Position numbers and translations under genes: made by a program. Shown piece by piece: positions 8,092 through 16,205 of a stretch of 39,849 nt of DNA. Each line of letters begins with the position of its first letter. The stretch's first letter is position 1. The stretch comes from Myxococcales bacterium (GTDB taxonomy: Bacteria > Lernaellota > Lernaellaia > Lernaellales > Lernaellaceae): positions 1-39,849 of the forward strand of contig JAAYVF010000066.1 of assembly GCA_012517325.1 (NCBI GenBank), written 5' to 3'. Below the pieces are notes generated by a model. It saw nothing but the letters and a program-made list of their open reading frames with translations, had not been told where the DNA came from and did not search any database.

Positions 8092-10794
8092 ATGCGCCGT
8101 TTATGCCTGGCTACTTTCATCATCATGATCGCCTGGGCCGCGACCGCCTGGGCGGATGCGCCTAAAAACGTGATCGAGGTCTACGCGCCCAATTACGATA
8201 CCCTGACCGCGCTGGCCGATTACAACGTCCGCTTCGAGGACTTCGAGCGGGAAGACTGGGTGCGCATCATCTGCGACGCGAAGACGATCGACGAACTGCG
8301 GGCCGCCGGCTTCGAGGTCAACGTGCTGATCGCCGACCTCGATAACTGGGTCAAGTCGCGGGCCCAAGCGATGGCGCAGCGGCCGAAGGAAGCGCCGCCG
8401 ACCGACGTCGTGCTCGATCACTACCTTACCCACGCGGAAATGACGACCTTCCTTTACGACCTGGAAGCGGCTTATCCGGACATCCTGTCCGTCGAGGAGA
8501 TCGGCGACAGCGTCGGCGGCCGGGCGCTCTTCGTAGCGAAGATTTCGGATAACGTGGCGGACAACGAGGCCGAACCGGCGGTCTTCTTCGAGCACAACAT
8601 CCACGGCGACGAGATCGCCGGCTACACCCTGGCGCTGTTCGTCATTCAGTGGCTGGTGACCGAATACGGCAGCGACCCCGACGTCACGGCCCTGGTCGAC
8701 AACCGCGAAATCTTCATCGAGCCGCTGACCAACCCCGACGGCAATTACGACGACCCGACCTGGGGCCGCAGCCGCTACAACAACCACGGCGTCGACCTCA
8801 ACCGCAACTATGGCTACATGTGGGATCCGGACGAATCCGCTCCGGGCGACGCGCCGCACAGCGAACCGGAAACGCAGGCCGTGGCCGAATTCTGGGAAGG
8901 CAACCAGCCTTTCATCTTCGGTATGTCGGGCCACAGCGGCACCGTCATTTTCCTGCACTCCTGGGGCTATATCGGTAACGATCCCGCCGACGACGCCGAA
9001 TTCGATTACATCGGCGAACAATATATCTACCCCAATCATTGCACCGATCCAGAAATGAACGTCCAAGGCAGTTGCTATAATGTGCTGTACCAGGCGGTCG
9101 GCGTCACCATGGACGAAATGTACGGTTCGCACGGCATGCTGGGGTTGTCCTACGAACTGAGCTACACCAAGGAATGCTCCTGGGCCACCTCGGTCGCGGT
9201 GTGGGAAGACCACCAACCGGCGATCAAGTGGCTGTTGCAGGAAGTCGGCAACGGCCTGCACGGCACGGTGACCGACATCGATTCGGGCGATCCGGTGGGC
9301 GCCCTGGTGCAGGTCGACGGCAAGTGGATGACCTTCACCGACTACGAAGTCGGCGATTTCCACAAGTACCTGCGCGCGGGCAGTTACACCCTGCATGTGA
9401 CGGCCAACAATTACGAGGATTACACGACCACCTTCGCGATCACCAACGGCGCGCCGACGAACCTCAACATCGAATTGACGCCGTCGGCCGAACCGCACAC
9501 TTTCCTGTTCCGCTGGCTCTACGACGAAATGCCCAACAGCTATTCCTCCACCTATCCGCCGGCCAACGCCTTCGGCCCGCCGGACGGCGATTTCATCAGC
9601 CTGGGCAACGGCGGCTTCGCCGTGGTCGATCTGGGCCCGGACGGCATCGCCGACGATGCGGGTTCGGATCTGGTCGTCTACGAGGCGGGCAGCGACGGCG
9701 ACGAGCCGTTCACGCTTTACGGCAGCAGCGGCGGACCGCACGGGCCGTGGGTGGAACTCGGCGAGGGCGACGGCACCTCGGGCTTCGATCTGGACGCCGC
9801 CGGCCTGGCGAGCGTGCGGTACCTGAAGATCGAGGACGGGGGCAGCGACCTGGATGCCGCGAACGACGGCTTCGACCTGGATGCCATCGGCACGCCGGTC
9901 TACCTCGCCGCCTTCAGCGCCGACGTCACCGAAGGCGCCCGGCCGCTGGAGGTGCACTTCACCGACCACTCGACCGGCAGCCCGACCTCGTGGTCCTGGG
10001 ATTTCGGCGACGGCAACACCTCCACCGAGCAGAACCCGACCAACACCTACACCGACCTGGGCACCTACGACGTCACCCTGATCATCAACGGGCCGGAAGG
10101 CGAAAAAACCCTGACCAAGACCGCTTACATCTCGGTCATCGAATTGCCGCCGACGGTCGATTTCACCGGCACGCCCACGAGCGGCGTCACGCCGCTGGAC
10201 GTGCAGTTCACCAGCGCGATCACGGGCGTCGTCGAAACGTATGCCTGGACCTTCGGCGACGGCGGCACCTCGGATGAGGCCAATCCGCTGCACACCTACG
10301 AGGCGCCGGGCGTCTATACGGTCAAGGTCGAGGTCACCGGTCCGGGCGGCTCGGTGTCGCGGCAGCGGTGGCGCTACATCAAGGTCAACTGCGGCGCGCC
10401 GATCGCCGACTTCGAGGCCGATGTGCTGACCGGCCAGGCACCGCTGACCGTCCACTTCACCAACCTCAGCGAGGTTTCGGCGGATTGCCCGGCCGCCTAC
10501 CTCTGGGATTACGGCGACGGGCAGACCGGCACGGCCGCCGAGCCGCAGCACGTGTACGAAACGGCCGGCGTCTACACCGTCACCCTGACGGCCACCAACG
10601 ACGGCGGCACCGATGTCGAGTCGAAAACCGGCTACATCACCGTCGAAGGCGGCGCGGACGACGATGACGACAACACGCCCGACGACGACGACAACGACGC
10701 CTCGCCCGCCGACGACGACAACGACGACGTTGACGACGATGACGACGCGGCCGGCGACGGCGATGACGACGACGATTCCGGTTGCGGGTGCTGA
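8092..10794 (+). CDS. Secreted M14 zinc carboxypeptidase with PKD domains and D-rich CGC tail
   Basis: The 900-aa protein has a signal peptide (residues 1-21, cleavage near AWA). The M14 metallocarboxypeptidase domain spans about 105-385: zinc ligands H171 and E174 (HNIHGDE) and H281 (MSGHSGT), substrate region NNHGVDLNRNY, and catalytic Glu E355 (GLSYELSY). A carboxypeptidase regulatory-like domain (about 388-465) and a second beta-rich region follow. Then come three PKD domains (about 604-683, 683-766, 766-855), each with the WDFGDG/WTFGDG/WDYGDG core. A 40-residue Asp-rich tract ends in SGCGC at the extreme C-terminus. There is no C-terminal membrane helix or basic patch, unlike MYXO-CTERM or LPXTG signals. 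It probably digests extracellular peptides at the cell surface. The tail is shared with the S8 protease at 37501. Confidence 0.9.
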   Translation: MRRLCLATFIIMIAWAATAWADAPKNVIEVYAPNYDTLTALADYNVRFEDFEREDWVRIICDAKTIDELRAAGFEVNVLIADLDNWVKSRAQAMAQRPKEAPPTDVVLDHYLTHAEMTTFLYDLEAAYPDILSVEEIGDSVGGRALFVAKISDNVADNEAEPAVFFEHNIHGDEIAGYTLALFVIQWLVTEYGSDPDVTALVDNREIFIEPLTNPDGNYDDPTWGRSRYNNHGVDLNRNYGYMWDPDESAPGDAPHSEPETQAVAEFWEGNQPFIFGMSGHSGTVIFLHSWGYIGNDPADDAEFDYIGEQYIYPNHCTDPEMNVQGSCYNVLYQAVGVTMDEMYGSHGMLGLSYELSYTKECSWATSVAVWEDHQPAIKWLLQEVGNGLHGTVTDIDSGDPVGALVQVDGKWMTFTDYEVGDFHKYLRAGSYTLHVTANNYEDYTTTFAITNGAPTNLNIELTPSAEPHTFLFRWLYDEMPNSYSSTYPPANAFGPPDGDFISLGNGGFAVVDLGPDGIADDAGSDLVVYEAGSDGDEPFTLYGSSGGPHGPWVELGEGDGTSGFDLDAAGLASVRYLKIEDGGSDLDAANDGFDLDAIGTPVYLAAFSADVTEGARPLEVHFTDHSTGSPTSWSWDFGDGNTSTEQNPTNTYTDLGTYDVTLIINGPEGEKTLTKTAYISVIELPPTVDFTGTPTSGVTPLDVQFTSAITGVVETYAWTFGDGGTSDEANPLHTYEAPGVYTVKVEVTGPGGSVSRQRWRYIKVNCGAPIADFEADVLTGQAPLTVHFTNLSEVSADCPAAYLWDYGDGQTGTAAEPQHVYETAGVYTVTLTATNDGGTDVESKTGYITVEGGADDDDDNTPDDDDNDASPADDDNDDVDDDDDAAGDGDDDDDSGCGC
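10657..10779 (+). repeat. GAC/GAT-rich tract encoding poly-Asp linker
   Basis: Repetitive GAC/GAT/AAC codons encode the DDDDDN, DDDDND and DDDNDD runs just before the CGC tail of the M14 peptidase. Mixed GAC/GAT usage suggests selection at protein level, but the reiteration makes the tract prone to length change by slippage. Similar tracts occur at 29891-29953, 31459-31620 and 37504-37626. Confidence 0.8.
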
Positions 10795-10818
10795 GCGGAC
10801 TTACGAAGTGAAATAGTA

Positions 10819-10842
10819 GCGGGCGGCCTTCGGGTCGCCCGC
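10819..10842 (+). terminator. Stable UUCG-capped hairpin after the M14 gene
   Basis: A 10-bp stem (GCGGGCGGCC / GGTCGCCCGC, one G-T pair) closes a TTCG tetraloop 24 nt after the peptidase stop. It is followed by seven A residues and then TCTTTCC, so the downstream U-run is poor. Transcript-end protection or a non-canonical terminator is likely. Confidence 0.45.
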
Positions 10843-10888
10843 GAAAAAAATCTTTCCTTCCTTACCCGAAGCGTTTATTTTAAGGTTC

Positions 10889-11554
10889 ATGCCGCGCAAA
10901 GCCTTTCGACTGGTCTGGTTCATCTGGCTGGCCGTCGCCGCCTGCTCGCCCCTGCGCGGGCTGCCCGAAAACGCCGGTTCGGTCGGTTCGACCGACAACG
11001 GCTACCTGGTCGGCGGCATTCAATTGCCAAGCAATGACGATCTGGTGGTGTTGGAACCCGAAAAGGCCTGGGGCACCCCGGAACTGGTTCATCTGCTCGA
11101 GGCGGTGGCGGCGGACATGCGCCTGGCCTATCCGGACGCTCCGCCGCTGGTCGTCGGTCACCTGTCGCGGCGCGAGGGCGGCTCGTTGTCGCCGCATCGC
11201 AGCCACCAGAGCGGCCGCGACGCCGACGTGGCGATGTACGCCGCCGACAACAAATTGCACCGGCGGTTTCTGGACATGACCAGCGCCGAGTTGGACGTCC
11301 CGAAAACCTGGGCGCTGATCGACACGCTGCAAACCAAAGGGCGTATCCAGTACATTTTGCTCGATTGGGAAGTGCAGCAGCGCATCTACGAGGAGATTTC
11401 CCTGTTCGAGCCCGAGCAGCGGCTGGCCTCGCTGTTTCAATATCCGCGCCCCCGCCGCACCCGCGCGGGCATCGTCCGCCACGCGTCGGGCCATTGCAAC
11501 CATTTGCACGTTCGCATTCACTGTCCGGAACAGGACACCCACTGCATCGAGTGA
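10889..11554 (+). CDS. MepA-like (M74) murein endopeptidase lipoprotein
   Basis: This 221-aa protein has a lipoprotein signal peptide: positive start, hydrophobic core, lipobox VAA-C19. The M74/LAS-type metallopeptidase motifs are visible: H106-x6-D113 (SPHRSHQSGRDADV, also H103) and H205-x-H207 (HCNHLHVRI), the zinc ligands and catalytic His of penicillin-insensitive murein endopeptidase. MepA cleaves D-alanyl-meso-diaminopimelyl cross-links. Here the enzyme is probably anchored to a membrane by lipid, facing the periplasm, unlike soluble periplasmic E. coli MepA. It is slightly shorter than E. coli MepA. The start codon has an AAGG close upstream, a short spacing. It follows the M14 gene after 94 bp containing a hairpin, so a separate transcript is likely. 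Confidence 0.85.
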   Translation: MPRKAFRLVWFIWLAVAACSPLRGLPENAGSVGSTDNGYLVGGIQLPSNDDLVVLEPEKAWGTPELVHLLEAVAADMRLAYPDAPPLVVGHLSRREGGSLSPHRSHQSGRDADVAMYAADNKLHRRFLDMTSAELDVPKTWALIDTLQTKGRIQYILLDWEVQQRIYEEISLFEPEQRLASLFQYPRPRRTRAGIVRHASGHCNHLHVRIHCPEQDTHCIE

Positions 11555-11644
11555 CGCCGGCGAGTTTCTTGACAGCGGGTCGCCGACGAAGGCACGATGC
11601 CGCCAAGCCCGACCGATTCGTTTTTCCTGACCCGGGAGCCCGAT

Positions 11645-13615
11645 GTGCCGACCGCGCGTTCCGCGTTGACCTTGATTCGCCGCCTCGCCGCCCTGGCGAT
11701 CGGTTGCCTGACGCTGCTTGTCGCTCCGGCGATCCCGCATGCGGCCGATGACGCCGAACCGGAGCCGGCGGCCGCCGAGGCGCCCGAACCGCCCGTGGTG
11801 ACGGTGACCGCGCGGCGGCTCAACGAATCGCTCGAGGATCCGGCCGCGTTCGTCGACGTCATTCGCCTGGATCAATACGCCGGCCGGCTGGTCGACACCG
11901 AGGAAGTGCTGCGTCAGGCGGCGGGCGTCAACGTGCGCAGCTTCGGCGGCCTCGGATCCTACGCCACGGTGTCCATTCGCGGCTCGAGCGCCGATCAGGT
12001 GGTCGTGCTGGTGGACGGCATCCGCCTCAACAGCACCGCGGGCGGCGGCGTCGATTTGAATTCGATTCCACCGGAACAGATCGAACGCATCGAAGTCTTG
12101 CGGGGCGGCGAGTCGTCGCTTTACGGCGAAGGGGCGATCGGCGGCGTGGTGAACATCATCACCAAACGCGGCGCGGGCGCGACCGCCAACCAGGCGTCGC
12201 TCACCACCGGTTCGTACGACACCTGGCGGCTGGCCGCTTCCCGCGGGGGCGGCGCCGGCCAATGGCGTTATTACGCGGGCGGCAGCTTCTTTCACACCGC
12301 CGGCGATTACCGGTTCGAAAACGACAACGGCACGACCCTGGATGAAAGCGACGATTTCACCGACGTGCGGCGCAACAACGAACTGGAAACGCGCAGCCTG
12401 CTGGTGCAGGCGGGTTATGCGCCGATCGCGGCGGTGGATCTGGCGGCGCAAAACGAATTGTATTCCTCCGACGCGGGCGTGCCGGGGCTGGTCACCTTTC
12501 CGTCGCCGCACGCCCATCAGAAGTTGCTGCGCGAATTGCCGGTCGTTTCGGCGGCGTGGGCCGGCCTGGGGCTGACCGACCTCAGCGGCAAGACCCAACT
12601 GAGCCTGCGCTACGAACGAGCGCAATTCCGCGACGGCTACGGCGAACAGACGGGCGTGCCGCTGGCGTCGGATCGAACCGAAACCGAACCGGCGGCGGAG
12701 CAGTCGTTCTACTACGCCTGGGGCGAACACCAGCTTTGGAATCTGACCGGCGTGTATCGCCATACGGCGCTGGCCGGCGGCGATTTCGGCGGCCCGACCC
12801 GCGACGCGTGGGGCGCGGCGCTGGGCGATCAGGCGTTCCTCTGGGCGCGGCGGGTGACGCTGACGGGCAACGTGCGCTACGACGGCATTTCCGACCTGGA
12901 CGGTGCGTGGAGCCCGAAGGGCGGGCTGGCGCTTTCGCCGTGGGACTGGCTGACCGTCAAGGGCAACATCGGCCGCAGTTTTCGCGCGCCCAATTTTTCC
13001 GAGCTGTATTTCAATCAGGGGTTGGTGATCGGCAATCCCGACCTGGCGCCGGAGCGCGCGTTGCATTTTGACGGCGGCCTGCAATTGTCGTGGTTGCCGT
13101 ATTTCTTCGCCGAGGGGGCATACTTTCGCAGCGAGGTGAAGGACCTGATCGAATACCAGTTGGTCGACGGCTTCCGGTACAAACCGTTCAACGTCGGTCG
13201 CGCGCGGCTGGAAGGCCTGGAACTGTCGACCCGGACCGAGGCGACGCGCTACCTGGCGCTCAGCGGCGCCTACACCCTGACCTATGCGATCGACGAAACG
13301 CCGGGCGCCAACCGCCGCGGCCGCCAGCTCCCCGGACGGCCGCGACACGTGGGGTTCGGGCGGGCGACGGGGACGGCGGGGATCTTTTCGCCGTTCGTCG
13401 AATTCAATTACGTGGCCGGCAATTACGTCACCCCGGCGAACACCAAGCTGCTGCCGGAGCGCCGGCTCTGGAACGCGGGCCTGGTGGTTTCACCCGACGA
13501 ACACGCGCGGATCGGCTGGGAAATGAAGAACCTCGCCGACGAGCGCGTCGTCGACGTGCGCGGCTTTCCGCTGCCGGGTCGGTCGGTCTACCTGACGTTC
13601 GATTATTCGTTCTGA
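11645..13615 (+). CDS. TonB-dependent outer-membrane receptor (BtuB-like)
   Basis: The mature protein has a TonB-box-like segment (VVTVTARR), a plug domain (about residues 40-160: VLVDGIRLN, IERIEVLRGG, SSLYGEGAIGGVVNIITKR) and a 22-strand-type barrel ending in aromatic F (YLTFDYSF), as expected for barrel assembly. Plug wording is closest to cobalamin/siderophore receptors of the BtuB/CirA group; the substrate cannot be told. The GTG at 11645 is preferred: GGGAG lies 6 nt upstream and a normal signal peptide follows at once. The ATG at 11597 would add 16 residues before the signal peptide. A TTGACA at 11569-11574 may be the -35 of its promoter. Its last 13 bp overlap the convergent tetR gene. 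No TonB/ExbBD or ABC transporter genes are adjacent. Confidence 0.85.
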   Translation: MPTARSALTLIRRLAALAIGCLTLLVAPAIPHAADDAEPEPAAAEAPEPPVVTVTARRLNESLEDPAAFVDVIRLDQYAGRLVDTEEVLRQAAGVNVRSFGGLGSYATVSIRGSSADQVVVLVDGIRLNSTAGGGVDLNSIPPEQIERIEVLRGGESSLYGEGAIGGVVNIITKRGAGATANQASLTTGSYDTWRLAASRGGGAGQWRYYAGGSFFHTAGDYRFENDNGTTLDESDDFTDVRRNNELETRSLLVQAGYAPIAAVDLAAQNELYSSDAGVPGLVTFPSPHAHQKLLRELPVVSAAWAGLGLTDLSGKTQLSLRYERAQFRDGYGEQTGVPLASDRTETEPAAEQSFYYAWGEHQLWNLTGVYRHTALAGGDFGGPTRDAWGAALGDQAFLWARRVTLTGNVRYDGISDLDGAWSPKGGLALSPWDWLTVKGNIGRSFRAPNFSELYFNQGLVIGNPDLAPERALHFDGGLQLSWLPYFFAEGAYFRSEVKDLIEYQLVDGFRYKPFNVGRARLEGLELSTRTEATRYLALSGAYTLTYAIDETPGANRRGRQLPGRPRHVGFGRATGTAGIFSPFVEFNYVAGNYVTPANTKLLPERRLWNAGLVVSPDEHARIGWEMKNLADERVVDVRGFPLPGRSVYLTFDYSF

Positions 13616-14232
13616 ACGGGGGAGATCAACAACAGGACGTTGTCGATCCATTGCCGCGAGCTTTTTTTCAATTCCGCGACGGTCAATTCCGGGAAGGTGA
13701 TCCACTCGAACCACTTGAAGAACACCCACGCTTCCATGGTAATCGCGGCGTCCGCCGGCTGCAGGTCGGCGCGAAAGAGGTTCCGGGCGATGCCTTCGGT
13801 GATGATTTTCATGACCGGCCGGCGAAACCGGGAGAAATGCCAGCGATACAGGTCGGCGACCTTTTCGGTCAGCGCTTTTTCGCGCAGGGCCAGGGTCTGC
13901 AATTCGAAAATCATCGCGTAAACGCCCGGCGCCTGCCGGTGCGACGGCATGACCGATTGCAGCAGGGTCCGCAGGCGATCGATCGGATCTTTGGTGGCGG
14001 CCAGGGCTGCTTCCATCCGCTCGAATTCGCTTTCGAGCTGGCGTTCGCAAACCAAAAAGAACAACTCGAGCTTATTCGGCGCCAGGTCGTAGAGGCTGCC
14101 CTTGCTCACCCGGGCGCGGCGCGCCACGTCTTCCAGCCGTGTGCCGCGCAGGCCGTGAATGGAAAACAACTCGTGCGCGGCCGATAAAATAGCCTCGCGC
14201 CTCGCGTCCGGATCGCGTGTTTTGGGACTCAT
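13603..14232 (-). CDS. TetR/AcrR-family transcriptional regulator
   Basis: This 209-aa protein has an N-terminal TetR DNA-binding domain: REAILSAAHELFSIHGLRGT, then the helix-turn-helix VARRARVSKGSLYDLAPNKLEL at about residues 36-57. A larger helical ligand-binding domain follows (RRPVMKIITEGIARNLFRADL, typical of the family). It overlaps the end of the convergent TonB receptor gene by 13 bp and is transcribed away from the 14381 operon. It could regulate itself and the divergent lipoprotein/selenium operon through the palindromic site at 14264-14290. The effector is unknown. Confidence 0.85.
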   Translation of the reverse strand: MSPKTRDPDARREAILSAAHELFSIHGLRGTRLEDVARRARVSKGSLYDLAPNKLELFFLVCERQLESEFERMEAALAATKDPIDRLRTLLQSVMPSHRQAPGVYAMIFELQTLALREKALTEKVADLYRWHFSRFRRPVMKIITEGIARNLFRADLQPADAAITMEAWVFFKWFEWITFPELTVAELKKSSRQWIDNVLLLISPVQNE

Positions 14233-14263
14233 GGCTGCGGTGATTACCTCCCCCGAAAAACAT

Positions 14264-14290
14264 TTGACGCCCCGTGGGGAGTCCCGTCAA
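14264..14290. promoter_or_regulatory. Candidate TetR operator between divergent genes
   Basis: Inverted arms TTGACG (14264-14269) and CGTCAA (14285-14290) flank a perfect 10-bp palindrome CCCCGTGGGG (14270-14279), about 30 bp upstream of the tetR start. The outer and inner dyads are not concentric, so they may be two sites. A further dyad CCCGT-N6-ACGGG lies at 14292-14307. TetR regulators commonly bind such palindromes in their own divergent promoter region. Confidence 0.35.
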
Positions 14291-14380
14291 TCCCGTCCGG
14301 GAACGGGTACGACGGCGGATTGGTGCCCGCCGGGTCCTATGGTATTCTTTTCGCTTCCCGCATGACGGAGAAAGTGGGCC

Positions 14381-15031
14381 ATGAGCCGCTGGTTGCGTAC
14401 GACTTTGATTTTCTGCCTGGCGATGCTGCTGTCGTCGTCGGCTTGCCTGCGGACGCGAGTGGACGGAACGGTGCCCAAACCGGACGCCAACGCCGCGGCG
14501 CAGCAGCCGATGCAGGCGCCGTTCGTCGAAGCGCTGCTGTTCGGGTATTGGGAAGCCGAGCCGTATACCTCCAATTGGGTGGAGACGCGCGACATCCCGC
14601 AACGGCCCGGCCTGTTGTTCGGCTGGCGGATGAAGTTGAAGGAGCCCTACGGCAAATACGTCCGGATCATCGAGCGGCTGACCGCGCCCACCGGCCCGCA
14701 GACCTGGGGCCCGCTGGAACGCCGGCATCTGGTCAGCTCCGATCACCAGGTGGCCACCGTGCCCAATTCGCTGAAGGTCCGCGAAGGTTGGATCCAGCGG
14801 TCGAATTGGATGATCAGCGAGGGCGATCCGCTCGGCGATTACCAGATGGAAATTCAGGTCAACGGGCGCATGGCGATGCGCTTCGTGTTCAAAGTGGTCC
14901 CGGATACCGGCCCGCCACCCGCGGTCGAGGAGGAGGGCGAGGATATCCAGGACGAAATCATCGAGGATGGAGAAGGGGAAGAGGAAGAGCCGGCGGTACC
15001 GGAAACCGGACCGGCGCCGCCCGCCCCCTGA
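14381..15031 (+). CDS. Uncharacterised lipoprotein heading the selenium operon
   Basis: This 216-aa protein has a lipoprotein signal peptide with C22 (LSSSAC). The central domain (about 45-175) is beta-rich with many aromatic residues (LLFGYWEAEPYTSNW, LLFGWRMKLKEPYGKYVRIIE, GDYQMEIQVNGRMAMRFVFKV). The C-terminus is a low-complexity acidic and Pro-rich tail (EEEGEDIQDEIIEDGEGEEEE). I recognise no family. The alternation of beta strands with a final FKV strand resembles an immunoglobulin-like or carbohydrate-binding sandwich, but that is weak. It starts the run of seven same-strand genes; the Nudix gene follows after 5 bp. A GGAG lies 10 nt before the ATG. Confidence 0.75.
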   Translation: MSRWLRTTLIFCLAMLLSSSACLRTRVDGTVPKPDANAAAQQPMQAPFVEALLFGYWEAEPYTSNWVETRDIPQRPGLLFGWRMKLKEPYGKYVRIIERLTAPTGPQTWGPLERRHLVSSDHQVATVPNSLKVREGWIQRSNWMISEGDPLGDYQMEIQVNGRMAMRFVFKVVPDTGPPPAVEEEGEDIQDEIIEDGEGEEEEPAVPETGPAPPAP

Positions 15032-15036
15032 CGGAG

Positions 15037-15654
15037 ATGCGAGCCGAAAAAATGCCGCAACCCAAAGCCATGTTTTCGATCGCCGATTTTCAAGCGACGC
15101 TGCAGCACCGCCAGCCGTTCATGGCGACGATCGACGGTTTTCGCCCTTCGGCGGTGTTGTTGCCGATCTTGCGCGGTCCCGACGAGGATTTCGTGCTGCT
15201 GACCCGGCGCACCGAAAAGGTGGAGCATCACAAGGGACAGATCAGCTTTCCGGGCGGCCGGCAGGACCCGGGCGAAAGCATCTTGGCGTGTGTTTTGCGG
15301 GAAACCTACGAGGAAGTCGGCGTCGCCGCCGAGACGATTCAAATCCTTGGCCGGCTGGACGATACCTGGACGCCGACGCGTTATATCATTACGCCCTTCG
15401 TCGGCGTTTTACCGTCTACCGTGAAGTTGACCGCCAATCCGGAGGAAATCGCCGAGCTGTTGATTATTCCGCTGAGCCAATTGCTTTGTCCCGATAAATA
15501 TGAGGAAAATGAGATGACCCATTTCGGGCAAAGCGCCGTCGTTCCGTTCTTCTATGTCGGATCGACCATCATTTGGGGAGCGACAGCCCGGATTTTGAGG
15601 CAGTTTCTGCAACTGGCTTTTCAATGGGAGGCCAAACCTTGCGAAAGCTACTGA
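15037..15654 (+). CDS. Nudix hydrolase, probable CoA pyrophosphatase (NudL-like)
   Basis: A 205-aa protein with a complete Nudix box, G-x5-E-x7-REx2EExGV (GGRQDPGESILACVLRETYEEVGV region at about residues 71-94). The preceding KVEHHKGQISFPGG is the UPF0035/NudL signature of CoA pyrophosphatases, which split CoA or oxidised CoA to 3',5'-ADP and 4'-phosphopantetheine. The start is uncertain: ATG 15037 has GGAG abutting it, and ATG 15052 or 15070 are alternatives with no better site. It sits between two lipoprotein genes. The link with selenium metabolism is unclear; housekeeping clean-up of nucleotides is the simplest role. Confidence 0.8.
   Translation: MRAEKMPQPKAMFSIADFQATLQHRQPFMATIDGFRPSAVLLPILRGPDEDFVLLTRRTEKVEHHKGQISFPGGRQDPGESILACVLRETYEEVGVAAETIQILGRLDDTWTPTRYIITPFVGVLPSTVKLTANPEEIAELLIIPLSQLLCPDKYEENEMTHFGQSAVVPFFYVGSTIIWGATARILRQFLQLAFQWEAKPCESY
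15626..15631 (+). promoter_or_regulatory. Shine-Dalgarno inside the Nudix gene that fixes a TTG start
   Basis: GGGAGG lies 7 nt before the TTG at 15639 and within the end of the Nudix coding sequence. The nearby ATG codons at 15624 and 15654 have no such site, so this decides the start of the second lipoprotein. Confidence 0.6.
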
Positions 15655-16205
15655 TGATCGGCCTGATTGGTTTGTTGCTGGCGACGGTCGCTTGTCACCA
15701 GAAAGACAAGAACGCTTCCGGGGAAGAGGAATTCGGCCCCAAGGAACTGCTGCCCGACAAAACCGAGGCGAACGCCGAAACGGGCGGCACCACGATCGTC
15801 GTGGCGGGCGATGTTGTGGTTGTGGAACTGACGGTTTACCATCCGCCCTTCGTCTACCTGACCGGCGAATCGCCGGTGACGGTCATGGCGCCGGTCGAAC
15901 CCCACTGTGTTTTCGAACAGGCGCTGTTTCCGATGAAAGTCGCGCGCTTTCCCTTGGAAGTCCGCTTTCAGATCGCGCCGCGCGCGGCGCCGGCTTCGTT
16001 CGTGCTGAAACTCGGCTTGCGGATCAATTACGCCTACAAATCCGACGAAAAGCCGTTGTTTAAAAACACGCTGATCGACGTTCCGCTCAAAATCGTGCCG
16101 ATCGCCGAGGGGCACGTGCCGAAAATGGTGCGTATTCCGCTCGAACATTTTTTAACCGTCGCCGAAGAAGTGGAAACCCCGCCGCAGGAGAACGCTGCAC
16201 CATGA
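15639..16205 (+). CDS. Lipoprotein with DsbD-N-like Ig fold, coupled to yedF
   Basis: The TTG start gives a 188-aa protein with a lipoprotein signal (RKLLMIGLIGLLLATVA-C19). After an acidic linker comes one beta-sandwich domain (about residues 45-170). The strand pattern (VVVVELTVYHPP, FPLEVRFQIAPRAAPASFVLKLGLRINYAY, DVPLKIVPI) resembles the N-terminal domain of DsbD/thiol-disulfide reductants. The Cys pair that such domains use is absent: one Cys remains (EPHCVF) besides the lipobox. The resemblance is my inference from pattern only. It overlaps the Nudix stop by 16 nt and shares ATGA with yedF, so it is translated with the selenium genes. A periplasmic sulfur/selenium redox or binding role is possible but unproven. 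Confidence 0.65.
   Translation: MRKLLMIGLIGLLLATVACHQKDKNASGEEEFGPKELLPDKTEANAETGGTTIVVAGDVVVVELTVYHPPFVYLTGESPVTVMAPVEPHCVFEQALFPMKVARFPLEVRFQIAPRAAPASFVLKLGLRINYAYKSDEKPLFKNTLIDVPLKIVPIAEGHVPKMVRIPLEHFLTVAEEVETPPQENAAP

Noticed and set aside
8101-10551. 816-codon antisense frame across the M14 peptidase
   Set aside because: Antisense shadow produced by high-GC third positions; the sense frame has signal peptide, zinc ligands and PKD motifs.
10880-13348. 822-codon antisense frame across mepA-like and TonB receptor genes
   Set aside because: Spans two genes antisense, has no recognisable domain and no ribosome binding site.
14233-14380. tRNA-Sec gene (selC) near the selenium operon
   Set aside because: I searched by eye for a T-loop GGTTCGA-type sequence and a UCA anticodon stem here and elsewhere and found none; a covariance-model search would decide.
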